From assembly GCA_024760905.1 (NCBI GenBank), contig CM045729.1:82001550-82065549 (forward strand): a stretch of DNA of 64,000 bases. The letters are read 5' to 3'. Below are positions 1-10,283 of this stretch, piece after piece. The notes beneath the pieces were generated by a model that searched no databases, was not told the origin of the DNA, and saw nothing but the letters and a program-made list of their open reading frames with translations. Source of the DNA: Plotosus lineatus (lineage: Eukaryota > Chordata > Actinopteri > Siluriformes > Plotosidae). The first letter of the stretch is position 1; each line of letters starts with the position of its first letter. The position numbers and the translations under genes are program-made.

Positions 1-289
1 ATGCTGAATTGTTTCTGCTTGTCAATGTTCAAGTCTGACCAGAGATTCTCAAGTGGATCGGCTCTGGGTCTGGGCTCTGACGAGGTATTCCAACACATTT
101 AAATGTTTCCCTTGAAAAGCAAGTGCTGTTTAGCAATAGACTTCAGGTGATTGTCATGCTGGAAGGTGAACCTTCCGTCCCAGTCTCATATCACAAAAAC
201 TGAAACAGGCTTTGCTTAAGAATATCTCTGTCTGTAACAGCATCCCTCCCTACACCCCTCCCTCGACTCAGGTGATATACTATAGTTTT
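1..289. other. Unrecognised flank
   Basis: I see no coding frame, RNA gene or recognisable repeat here. It is the left edge of the window before a degenerate tandem repeat begins. Confidence 0.4.
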
Positions 290-545
290 TATGTGGGGTA
301 TTTTATATGATGTGTTTTTATCGTGTGTTTATGAGTTTATAGAGTGGACTATATAGCGAGTTCATTGTGTTTATAGAGTTGGTTTATCCAGTGTGTTTAT
401 AGTGTGCTGATACGGTCTGTTTTGTGTGCTTACAATTTGTTTATGTAGTGTGTTTATATGTATTGTCATAGGGCATTAATATGGTGCGTTTATATGGTGT
501 GTTTATATGATGGGTTTATAAAGTGTGTTTATATGGTGTGTTTTG
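290..545. repeat. Degenerate minisatellite, unit about tgtgtttatatgg
   Basis: Loose tandem copies of a tgtgtttatatgg-like unit, with many substitutions and length variants. The same unit reappears at 5827-5890 and briefly at 6308-6326, on the far side of LINE-A. The simplest reading is that LINE-A inserted into a pre-existing minisatellite, which also hides its target-site duplication. Confidence 0.7.
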
Positions 546-844
546 ATTAATTATTGATTAAAACATATTTTATTCAAACATGAAATGGATTGGGGACAAG
601 TTATACAACTTAATAAAGCCCTCTAGAGGTAGTTACAGTAATTATATTAGAAAATATACAGCTACAAACATTATAATAATATAATAATAATATAATTATA
701 ATACAAAAGATACTGACAAGGGAAGGATATATACAAAATAATTAAAGGAATCGTTTAGTATTACAAATAAATATTTGTACACATTTGAAAACATTCTGAT
801 TTTCTCTAAGAGAATAATCTGCATTGCCATTTAAAATGAGATTA

Positions 845-3800
845 ATGTCGATTGGTGCTCATTGATGGACAATGTACTCCAAAGTTTTTAACATCTGTTC
901 ATGTTGAAAATTATATAAGGGACATTCTAGAAAATAGTGAAAAACATTCTCACACTTGTGGCCACACTGACAGCATGCATCATCCTTTACATTAATTCTA
1001 AATAAATCATAATTAAGTGAACTCGACATATATCTTAATCTTGTGTGTAAAATATTTAACTTCCTTTTCCTGTATGAAAAATATACCAGTGCACATTTTT
1101 GTTTAAGACAAATCGCTGATCTAAATGAAACTATAGAATTGCTGTCTCTGGTTGCTAGTGGGATATCATTCTACAATTTAACTGTTGACGTAAAAAATGA
1201 AAGTGTTGAATATTTTAATCGTGTAGGAGGTATACTATAATCATGGTTATTTCTTAATGGATAGTTCGTTCTGTTCGCTACTACTGGAGGTAGTAGATCA
1301 CAGAGAAAAGTTGGAGTAAGACGTTTGTGTATCTTATAAAGTAAGATTAATTTATGAACACGCCTTCTTTCAGACAGCAATTCCCAGCCTGTTTCAAAAT
1401 ATAGTGATTGAGAAGAAGCGTATCTTGGCAGTCCAGTAACAATACGGGCAGCTTCAAGCTGTAACTTTTCTAATCTGTTGGCTTGTTCAATCGAACACCC
1501 GTCCCATACCTCACATGCATACTCAAAGTTTGGTCTAATAAATACGGTATAAATTTTGGACAGTGTCGCTCTATTTAGTAAAAATTTTAAATTTTGAAGT
1601 GAGCCTATCATTCTGGAAGTCTTTTTAACAATATTTTCAATATGAAAGTGCCATCTCCCATTTGATGAAAAACATAAACCCAAATGTTTGTGAGATTCCA
1701 CTGCTTTCACTTTACAGCCGTCAAAATACAAATTAATATATTGATTATTCTTAATAGTGACTAGCATTGTTTCAGTTTTTTCTGGGTTATATGAAATTAA
1801 CCAATACTTTGCCCAATTGCATAGAAGTTCTAAATTTTCATTCATAAGCTGTTCCATTAATTGCTTTTCTTTTGACAATGTTCCTAATGAAGTATCGTCA
1901 GCAAAAAGCCAAATAAAACAATTTAATTTATCTGCAATCTCATTTACATAAACAGTGAAAAGGAAAGGACCTAAAACTGACCCCTGAGGTACTCCAGCTT
2001 TTAACACCAAAGGTTTAGATAACGAGCCATGAACAAAAAACTGATTGACTGCGACCATTTAGATAATTATTAAACCAATCAAGTAGTTTTCCACAAACTC
2101 CATACTTCTCTAGTTTGTCCATAAGCTCCATGTGCCAAACTCTATCAAATGCTTTAGAGACATCACAAAAAACCATAGAATAGTAATCTTTGTTATCAAG
2201 CGATGTGCAAATCTGGATATAAATTTCAACAAGTTGATGTACAGTAGAGTGACCTCTCCTGAATCCAAATTGATATCTATATAACAAATCATTTGTCACA
2301 AAATAATTATAAACATGTTTGAAAACCACCCTTTCAAACAGCTTTCCAACACAGCTTATCAGTGAAATCGGGCGATAATTTGATACAATAGAGTTATCAC
2401 CCTTCTTGTATAGCAGCATAACATTTGCGTATTTCCATTGACTAGGATATACTGATAAGTTAAGTGACGTGTTAAATATCATACACAACACTGGGCTAAT
2501 AGACTCAACAGTATATCTCAATAACTGATGACTAATCTGATCTGGTCCAGCAGCTTTTTTAAGAGGTAGACATTTAATTATGTCGGATATCTCATTAACT
2601 TCGATCTTAATATTATCTATAACAGTATTAGTGCGTCTATCAAAATTTGGAAGAGATTTATTGTCTGCACCATTCAGATTGGTTACAGACTCAAAATATT
2701 CATTCAACATATTAGCTTTATCTATGTCTGTAAATGCTGATGGACATTCATCAGAAACACTTCTTTTTAGAGCTGGAATTGTAGAAGCGGAACCTGACGT
2801 CTTGATTAAACTGCGTAACATTTTCCAATATGATGATCTATTCTCTCCATACAACTCGAAAATAAATTCATCAAGATTAGAGTAGAATTGTTCTTTAGCA
2901 TAATATTTCATGTTATTAACTTTATTTCGCTGCTTTTTGTATTTACTAATATCAAAGTCCTTCTGTGTTCTTTTTGCCATTTTCCGTAGTTGATCCCGCT
3001 TTCTATTTTCACGTCTAATACCATGTTTTGTCATTAGGTCTTATCATAACTATTCTAGAAAGGATACATTGTTTTGTGTAATCATTAAAATGGTCATAAA
3101 ATGTACAACAAACGTCATCAACGTTGGAACAGACACTAAACAATGACAACCAATCCGTTTCATTAATAAGTGCGTTTAGCTTCTCATAATCACCATCAAT
3201 AACACCAGACCTTTCTAGAATATGCAAGCTTTGTTGAGATGTGCACATCTATGCTAACAAATGTACCTTTGTGATCACTTATAGTTCTGTCAAAATCAAT
3301 CACACCACTTTCTACAACATCAACTTCATCACTGACTATAACTGGATCTAGCAATGTGCTGGTTGTCCTGGTAACCCTGGTAGGTTCTGTTATAATATTA
3401 CGTAAATTGTTTCTAGTTAAAATATCTGTTATGTTTAGATTTGATACAGATAATAAATTTTCATTCAAATCACCAACAATAATAACTTTATTTGAGATAT
3501 CTAAAGCACCTTCAATACTAATATCAAATCTACCCCAGAAGTTGTCCATATTGCTTTCTGGTCTGTAAACTGTACATAAGATGAGCGGTTTTTGAGGAAA
3601 AAATATCTTAACCCATATTGACTCATCAAATATATTCTCTAGATCAGGAAGTCTCTTAAAGCTTAGGTTTTTAGAAATACATCATCACCCCACCCCCGAA
3701 TGAATTTCTGTCTCGACGTATCGGAACATGAAAGTTTTCCCAAACTAAGGTTTCATGATCTATACTTGCATCTAAATGGGTTTCTGTAAAACATACTATG

Positions 3801-3880
3801 TCATATTCAGATAAAAACTCTGATAGATAAGACTGCTTATTACGGATACTTCGTGCATTCAGGTGAAAGATAGACAACAA
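845..3880 (-). pseudogene. LINE-A ORF2: endonuclease and reverse transcriptase, frameshifted
   Basis: The copy-and-paste enzyme of LINE-A: the endonuclease nicks target DNA and the RT copies the element RNA there. The endonuclease starts near 3880 with an HLNARSIRNK-type motif and FTETHLD, continues with GDLN, LLDPVI and the catalytic SDH motif (about 3549-3196). RT follows at 3034-2015 with KKAAGPDQI, NYRPISLIS and GFRRGHST, then GVPQGS and FADD (1905-1894) in the 2058-1171 frame. The C-terminal part continues to about 845 in other frames and holds a CxCG...C...H...C cluster. I count breaks near 3670, 3240, 3030 and 2040, plus at least one in the tail, so no single product can be made. Catalytic residues that I can see remain present. 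Confidence 0.85.
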
Positions 3881-4371
3881 GCTGTCATTCTGAAAATAGG
3901 ACCTGGGTTAGATTCTACGTCACCAGCAAGCTGAAGTAACAATTAGATAATCAAGGTAATATTGATATTTATAACTTGTGATTGAAGCAGACGTAGAAAC
4001 ATGAATACACAGCAAGCTTTCAATTCTAGTGATAGTAAATTACACATACTTCCTACTTCATAACTTAGAAAACAAAAAAATACAGTTTTATTACTAAATA
4101 GAATACTGAAGTTGAAACATTTCTTAAGATTACGAGAGCACTTGAAATGCCTGAATAACCCGATCATCGCGCGGCGTTTCATTACGTCATTACTCATAAG
4201 GCTTATTTACTTGATGTTGATAGACAGTACTTGTGCGGGCACTAGATCGGGCTATTAACAGACATATCAATAAATATAATTGTACATAATAGGATGGCAA
4301 TGCAGGATCTCTCACATGTTCTAAAGAAAATGAATAAACATAGGATATATACAATGATTCCATAATGGAGA

Positions 4372-4377
<6 letters not shown>

Positions 4378-4437
<60 letters not shown>
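4378..4437. repeat. (TA)n microsatellite inside LINE-A
   Basis: About 30 uninterrupted TA units, in the region between LINE-A ORF1 and ORF2. Either the LINE carried it or it expanded after insertion. Confidence 0.95.
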
Positions 4438-4440
<3 letters not shown>

Positions 4441-4681
4441 CATACATTGTATTACAATTTGAAGAATATAAAAACTAAAGGTGAGAAAAAGTATAATATA
4501 AACAAAGAAAAGTGCAAACATAGCAAATAGTAAGATAGGTTATTGTGTGTAAATATAATATTTACAATTAACAATCAATGACATCTTAGATACTTACATA
4601 TTTAAGAAGTCCAATGCACATACAATCCAATTGTAAGAACACATACAATCCAATCATACTTGTGAGAACACATGAAATACA

Positions 4682-5655
4682 CTACTGGTCCTTAAACTTG
4701 TTCAAGTCTGACTCATGTGTAATCAAATGAATCGCACCTTCCCGCTGTTCACACACATATACTCTGCCGTCGTAAGTCCAAGTGGAGTAAATCTTACCAC
4801 TCTTCTTCAGATTTCGTGCTAACTTGAACAAGTGGTTCCTGTATTTCGTTAGGTCCTCGTTGATGTAGATACCCTCTCTCTTTCCTTGAAGTTTGGACTT
4901 GTTCTTCATCACTTTGTTTCGGTTCCAGTAACTGACAAACTTCACAACCACACTCCTATTCTGGCCTCGCTGTCTCTTCCCGACTCGGTGGCACCTGTCG
5001 ATGTCTGACGGGGATATGTCCGGGTACATGTCCTTCAGAACATCTAGGACAACATCGTCGATGTTTTCGTCCTCCTCTCCCCACTTAGGCTCCTTCAATC
5101 CCATGACTCTTACAGAATTCCACCTGTATTGCTCTAGCTCGTCGGTCTTGAGGTTCAGTTCTTCTCTCAGCTCCTGTATCTCCTTCTTAAAGGGGGCCAT
5201 GACTTCATCAATTATACCCTGTAATGCCTCTTTCGCTACACTCATAAATGTCTCCCTGAACTTCTCCTGTAAAGCTGGTAACATCAGGGCACTACTCAGC
5301 TTCGTTATTAACACATCCATAGAAGCCTGGTTGATGAATTCGAAGAGTGTAGAAGGGTAGGAGTGATCCATATCCTGGGCACCTCGACTTGATCTGCTTT
5401 GTTGTGGTGTGGAGTATTTATCTTGGTCTGTGTTGAGGATACAGGTTTACTACACGATCCAAACGTAAACACTTCTGGCAAATCCATCTGTAGTGTGGAC
5501 TGTACGAGGGGCTTGGATGTCTTCTGTGTTAGAGGATCCACCGGAGAGCTTGAGGGTTTTCTTTTCTCACTGCTACTACTCTGTGCCGCGCTCTGTGGCG
5601 TGCTCTGGTTCTTCACGTTGGCGGGCTTTTTTCCTCTCTTCCCCTTTGAGGACAT
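4682..5655 (-). pseudogene. LINE-A ORF1: L1-like RNA-binding protein, one frameshift
   Basis: The likely nucleic-acid chaperone of LINE-A. The N-terminal 95 or so residues (5655-5371) are Ser/Pro/Lys/Gln-rich and low in structure. After a frame change near 5371 a second frame runs to the stop at 4682. It has a predicted helical or coiled-coil stretch (KKEIQELREELNLKTDELEQ), then the RRM-like core (NSVRVMGL near its start), a CHRVGK motif, and a C-terminal domain with VVVKF and ...NRNKVMKNKSKL.... This order is that of L1-like ORF1 proteins. Length of about 320 residues if rejoined is typical. A single frameshift separates the halves; whether it is a mutation or a programmed shift is not decidable here. 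Confidence 0.75.
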
Positions 5656-5826
5656 ATTTCTATGAATACTCCTTCCAACACTTCACTCAATACACTCACA
5701 AATACTTCTGTGATCTTGCTGGTAGTCTCAAATCATTTGCAGACTATGTCAGACTTACAGTACTAAATTACAAACACACAACCACAGGAGCGTTCTTACA
5801 CGCGTCCTACCCCTGTCGCCATCTTG

Positions 5827-5890
5827 GTTTGTTGTATGGTGTGTTTATATGGTGTGTTCATATGGTATTTATATGGTGGCTTTATGTGTT
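5827..5890. repeat. Minisatellite, right side of LINE-A
   Basis: Continuation of the tgtgtttatatgg-type tandem repeat seen at 290-545, just beyond the LINE-A 5' end. It supports the view that LINE-A landed inside the array. Confidence 0.65.
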
Positions 5891-6075
5891 TATGGCGGCA
5901 CGGTGACGTAGTGGTTAGCACGTCCGCCTCACAGCAAGAAAGCCAGGGTTCGATTCCCGGCCTGGGCGTTTCTGTGTGGAGTTTGCATGTTCTCCCCGTG
6001 CTTGTGCGGGTTTCCTCCGGTGCTCGGTTTCCCCATAATCCAAAGACGTGCACTGTAGGTTAATTGGCCGTTCTA
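5891..6075 (+). mobile_element. SINE, head type B (tRNA-like), truncated
   Basis: The 5' part has a tRNA-like promoter with an A-box-like gtagtggttagcacg segment and a B-box-like ggttcgattcc segment. It continues with the familiar gtttgcatgttctccccgtg body of teleost SINEs and ends near ggttaattggc. The usual 3' part with a gaatgaatg tail is missing. A longer relative is at 58752-59092. Confidence 0.75.
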
Positions 6076-6306
6076 AATTGACCGTAGTTTCTCTCCTGCA
6101 GCGGCACTGGAACCCAGTCGTATCGGCACTTGCCTTTCCATTGGATCCTTCCGGTGGCGCCGAGACAGGGGGGGACTTGCTGCTTGGGTAACAGCCTGTC
6201 CCTCATTACTCCCTACCCAGGCTCTGTGCACTGGGGAGTATCACCAGTCGGGATACTGGCCAGAGCGCAGCCATAGTCCTTCGGGACTGACGGAGGCCTA
6301 CGCTAG
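6076..6306. other. GC-rich segment, unrecognised
   Basis: A stretch more GC-rich than its surroundings, with no open frame or family I can name. It may be an old repeat; only one copy is seen in the window. Confidence 0.3.
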
Positions 6307-6329
6307 TTATGTGTTTATATGGTGTGTTT

Positions 6330-6425
6330 TGGCCTTGTTTTGCAGCATTTTCCTTAACTTTCCCCTGTTTTTCCTTAATTTCTTTATTTTATTTTCTGAT
6401 GAATATTTTTGAAAAAACCTTTGAT
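6330..6425 (-). repeat. MITE-P fragment
   Basis: Reverse complement of a repeat also present at 18510-19030 (split by a SINE) and 55826-56021. Shared blocks include ttttcaaaaatatt, aaggaaattaagg and aaagttaaggaaaatgc. The better-preserved ends of the other copies suggest a pogo/Tigger-type non-autonomous transposon. Confidence 0.6.
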
Positions 6426-6473
6426 GCACCACAGAAACTGAAGCAGTTATATACACTGTATACTGTATATATA

Positions 6474-6800
6474 TTAGGCAGTGGTGGCCTGTTGGTAAAG
6501 GTGCTGGATCACTGATCGTAAGGTTGGGGGTTCGAGTCCCACTCTCCATGGGTTGTCATTGTCCCTCCAGTGAAGCTAACTGGGTTATCAAAATCTGGTC
6601 GTGTCTCTCACGGTGTGAGGTTCATGGAAAAAAACAATTGCTGACTTTCGACAAGAGCAACTGCAAAGTCGCTTGCGTGTTTCTGATCTTCAATATCCTG
6701 TCCGGGGTGTACTCTGCTCTTGCACCGGGGTGGCTGGGATGGGTGCCAGCTTCCCCACGACAACTCTAATTAGGATTAATCGGTGACAGAAAATGAATTA

Positions 6801-6801
<1 letters not shown>
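6474..6801 (+). mobile_element. SINE, head A with L-type tail
   Basis: The head has a tRNA-like promoter (gcagtggtggcctgttggtaa, then ggttcgagtccc). The middle block gctaactgggttatcaaa ... gctgactttc is shared with the RTE-tailed SINEs. The tail gtgtactctgctct ... ccctaattaggattaa ... gaaaatgaat is shared with head-B SINEs. This module combination also occurs at 14766, 29607 (minus) and 40655 (headless). Confidence 0.8.

Positions 6802-6833
<32 letters not shown>
6802..6833. repeat. (TA)n microsatellite
   Basis: Short TA run between the SINE tail and a Tigger-like terminus. Confidence 0.9.
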
Positions 6834-6838
<5 letters not shown>

Positions 6839-6885
6839 TAGGCCCTCGTTATTCGCGGGGTTTGGTTCCGGCCCCTCCCACGATT
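6834..6885 (+). repeat. Tigger-like terminal sequence
   Basis: Begins with cagtaggccctcgttattcg, the form of pogo/Tigger termini. It is closely matched, in inverted orientation, by 9620-9675. Either it is a lone end fragment, or the two ends bracket one element later filled with other insertions. Confidence 0.5.
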
Positions 6886-6892
6886 GAGTTAG

Positions 6893-8095
6893 TAGGAGAG
6901 TTTGTTCTGAAGTCAATGAACAATTCTTTCATCTTTTTCACATTCAAAATCAAGTGATTGTCTCTGCATCATGTTGTAACATGTTGCTCATTGTCTCTGT
7001 ACTGACTCTCTGATTCAAAATCAGACATCTGGCCAACAATGGCTGCATCATCAGCAAACTTAGCTCGATCCGGTATGGGGGTAATACTTCTGATTTGCAT
7101 CATAAATGTTTGGCATTGGTTTTACGTCGGATGCCCTTCCTGACACAACCCTCTGCATTCCTCCGGGCTTGGGACCGGCATGAGGGGGAGAGACACTGGT
7201 TAGTGCCCCCCCCCCACCTCATGGCTGCATTATAAGATACACACTGTTATGATCTGATAAACCAATAGGAGGCCTCATGTATGACTTGTAAGCTTTCGGT
7301 ACATTCCCATAACACAGGTCAATAGTTCTGTCCTTCCGGGTTTTACATTTCACATATTGCTCATAGTTTGGCAGAACCTATTTTAGAGTACATGCATTAA
7401 AGTGACCTAGCACACACTTTGGCGCATCTGGGGAGATGGCGTCAAGAAATTGTACATGCTCATGAATCGTGTCAGCAGCTTGTTGTCTGAGCTCGGGGAA
7501 ATATAAGCAAGTACAATAAACATTTGTCCAAATTTACAGGGTACGTAGATTGGTCGCATGGACACAGACAATAGTTCAATGTTAGCTGAACACAACTTTT
7601 GCCTTACCACATAGTTTGTACACCAGTTCTTGATAATATACATGCATACTCCCCCTCAGATTGTCTTCCCTGTTTCCTCCGCACTCCTGTCCAAACGAAT
7701 CGGACTGCCGAACTCATCCAACACGAGATCACTGTTTATTGCTGGTGTTAGCCACGTTTCTGTGAAGCACATCACACAACTGTCTCTGTATTCAAACATA
7801 TATGTGGTGCTGGCATACAGTTCATCAATCTTGTTCCTCACTGATGTTCCTTTAGAGAGAAGTAGGGTTGGTAGAGGAGGTCTAGATTTCCGTGCTTGAA
7901 CTTGACATCGCACACCACCTTTTCTTTTTTTTTTTTCCTTTCCTTTTCTGTCTTTTGTGTTCATCATTTGTAGAAGTTGTATTCCGAACCATTTCAACAG
8001 GTAGATCCGATGGTATTACTCCAAGAGTGGATGACTGCAGAGATAGAAGTAGCTCCCGTATGTACCGTATGGTGTCGTGTTTGCCATATTGACCA
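6893..8095 (-). pseudogene. Rex1-like (CR1 clade) LINE remnant: endonuclease plus RT palm piece
   Basis: Minus-strand relic. The endonuclease lies at about 8095-7250, with a TSVRNKIDEL motif, CVMCFTETWLTP, a PIRLDRS motif, GGGVCMY, an LAYI-SPSS motif, and a tail resembling DLCYGNVPKAY and a SDHN end. These are Rex1-type endonuclease features. At 7065-6893 a separate minus-strand piece carries KFADD (FADD at 7058-7047) and LNVKKMKE, the RT palm. Between them sits 7071-7243, a piece of RTE leader, and the RT fingers are absent. Frameshifts near 7640 and 7390 break the endonuclease. This is a dead fragment; another Rex1 piece is at 13670-13867. Confidence 0.75.
7071..7243 (-). mobile_element. 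RTE 5'-leader-like fragment
   Basis: Matches the 5' end of the RTE copy at 25292-28138 (its minus-strand start, about 28138-27970). Shared blocks are ggatgcccttcctga, caaccctctgcatt, gagagacactggtt and ggctgcatt. It lies between two Rex1 pieces. It is either a severely 3'-truncated RTE, unusual for a LINE, or a separate repeat from which RTE took its leader. Confidence 0.6.
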
Positions 8096-8400
8096 CGACA
8101 GACGACAAGCTAACCATGAGTGCTCAAAAAATGCTGTATTAGCAGATTAGAGATGAAAATCCACATATAAATATTGACACACGTCTTCATAGTGATTTCT
8201 AGTCTGACCATGGAAGAAAGTAAACATATAAAATATTATTTCCAGGCAAAAATTAAGATGTTTGTCAGAGGTCTGATAACCCATGTCGCCACAGAGCAGC
8301 ACCACCAAGAGGCTACACTTCATTTATAAATCTCAGAGGGAAATGTGATCATCACAACAAGATACACAAAAGGTCTAATTTGTAAAAGGTGGTTTTGTGC
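8096..8400. other. No feature recognised
   Basis: AT-rich sequence with no gene, repeat family or RNA that I can identify. Confidence 0.4.

Positions 8401-8403
<3 letters not shown>

Positions 8404-8466
<63 letters not shown>
8404..8466. repeat. (TA)n microsatellite
   Basis: About 30 TA units preceded by a short GT run. Confidence 0.95.
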
Positions 8467-8467
<1 letters not shown>

Positions 8468-8473
<6 letters not shown>

Positions 8474-9372
8474 ATAGGCTTTTGATTATTCGTAGTTTTA
8501 CAGTCACGGCATGCATATTTGCGGACTGCCAAGCAACTCTCACATTATTCATATTCAGCCAATGGCTGTCCTCCTTCCTGCTGATTGGTTGAGATGATGT
8601 AATGCCCCTTTTTCCTCATTTGAGCACAAGTTGTCAATGAGTCTTTTATTTGTGTGTTTTAATTACCAGTTAAGTTCTATGATGCCACTCAAGAGCCTGC
8701 TAAGCACCAGAAAAAGGTAATGACGTTGGATGTCTCTTCTGAAGAAATAAGACTTTCTCCAGAAGAAATGACAGTTTCCTCTGAAGTGCCTGAAGAGGAA
8801 TAATCATCTAAACTGTTGTAAAACAGTCCACTATTAAAGTCTTTTTAAATTTTTATTCCAGTACAGTATCTAAGTTAATGTTTAGAATGCCTGTGTGTGT
8901 GATTTTATTTACTGTGGTATAGCATGTTTCTCATTTTGTTTTGTTTATCCAATTTATACATTTCTTGTTCTTTTATGTCCTTCTTGTTATGGTCTGTGTT
9001 TTGGGGGACTTTGATTTTGCCGCTGTGCCTCTCACTAACTGTTTACTCTCCACTTTGGCTGAGGGGCGTGGCTGAGCTGCTTGGTGGCTCACACCTGAAT
9101 TCACTATTCTCATTTACTCCCAATAAACAAAAGCACGCTCACCTGTGCGCCAGAGGATTAACTCACATCACATCACTGCTTCTTTGGTTTGTAACGCTCT
9201 CTAACTTTTTCACTCTGAAACCCTGTTTTCGACTCGCTCCGGTTGAGCTGCTTAGACTTAATGCAGTTCATGCCTGAATTCAGTCATCTCATGTCTAATG
9301 CAATACCTTCCTCTAGTGGGCATTTTTGAAAACTACACTGCTGTGTGTTTCAAGGAGAATACATTGAAATGT

Positions 9373-9428
<56 letters not shown>

Positions 9429-9675
9429 TGTATAACATTTATATTTCATTATCAATAAATATCACAGTAAAAAAAATTAGTTTTTCTTAATCATTCCTAC
9501 ATTTTACTACAGTAATACTGAATTAATGTGTAAGACTGTCTATAGAATGTGTTTAAGAAGCATATTTTAGCTCATGCAATAGGTACAGAGTACCTCCGGG
9601 TACAGAACGCGCGGATTATCTTCATTTGCGGGAGGGGCTGGAACCGAACCCCCACGAATATTGAGGGCCTACTGT
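8468..9675 (+). mobile_element. Pogo/Tigger-like transposon remnant
   Basis: The right end is a clear Tigger-like terminus (about 9620-9675, ...gggcctactg followed by TA). A degenerate left counterpart begins near 8468. At about 8675-8803 the plus strand reads ...STRKR, then after a one-base shift KKVMTLDV, the start of the CENP-B-type DNA-binding domain of Tigger transposases. It then passes quickly to an acidic EEM...VPEEE stop, as if the N- and C-terminal ends were fused by an internal deletion. A TA run sits at 9376-9426. The stretch 9060-9300 inside it is unrecognised. The family call is moderate, the internal-deletion reading an inference. Confidence 0.5.
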
Positions 9676-9699
9676 ATATATAAATATACACACATGCTA

Positions 9700-9702
<3 letters not shown>

Positions 9703-9753
<51 letters not shown>
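9703..9753. repeat. (TA)n microsatellite
   Basis: TA run just outside the Tigger-like right terminus. The 400 bases after it hold nothing I recognise. Confidence 0.95.
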
Positions 9754-9756
<3 letters not shown>

Positions 9757-10163
9757 CACAAAGTCTGAGGTGGTATAAGTGGCAGAGGTCCATAAATATA
9801 ACAGAAATGAGTATGAATTAATCAGCACAGTATGATAAGTAAACTAATCCAAACAATGATAGTAATATCACGAATGTAGGATGTAGTAGGCATTCAATTA
9901 GGTGACTAAAATTATGTCACGTCTATTTCTACCCAAAAGCAGGCCTTAAAGCTGTGGTTCAATGAAAATGCAACTTTGATTCTGAAGCTTGTATTTGAAG
10001 AACTGGGGTCAGACAGCCCAGAATAAATTCAGCCTATTGCTTTAAAACATTGACTTTTGCCAGCGTGGATCATTCTGGGAAATTTTTATTCACCATGTTG
10101 GTATTTTATTCGCATTATCGAGCATGGCAAGATTCTAGCATGACTTCTGTATGTCTTGGTAGA

Positions 10164-10167
<4 letters not shown>

Positions 10168-10216
<49 letters not shown>

Positions 10217-10240
10217 CATACACACACACACACACGTCCT
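10168..10240. repeat. (TA)n/(CA)n compound microsatellite
   Basis: TA units followed by a short CA run, just left of the Tc1 element. Confidence 0.9.
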
Positions 10241-10283
10241 AAAAAAAAAAGAGCATATTGTGATAAAATTCACTATTTTCTGG

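Larger units (their letters stand above)
546..5826 (-). mobile_element. LINE-A, APE-type non-LTR retrotransposon, near full length
   Basis: A minus-strand LINE with both ORFs. The 5' end is near 5826, ORF1 at 5655-4682, ORF2 at about 3880-845, and the 3' end near 546. ORF2 has an apurinic-type endonuclease followed by a reverse transcriptase with a FADD box. The domain order and C-terminal Cys/His cluster fit the CR1/jockey-like part of the LINE tree; I cannot fix the clade. A TA microsatellite (4378-4437) lies between the ORFs. Several frameshifts break ORF2, but long open stretches survive, so the copy is fairly recent. Flanks are minisatellite on both sides. By recollection only, the protein resembles invertebrate, especially mollusc, elements more than Rex1 or L2 of fish. 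Confidence 0.85.

Noticed and set aside
5493..5906. Plus-strand frame of 137 residues
   Set aside because: Shadow of LINE-A ORF1 running into minisatellite.
5891..5965. tRNA gene
   Set aside because: The tRNA-like boxes are part of a SINE head; the cloverleaf is not supported and the SINE body follows directly.
8320..8592. Open frames of repeated Tyr-Ile on both strands
   Set aside because: They are translations of the TA microsatellite, not genes.
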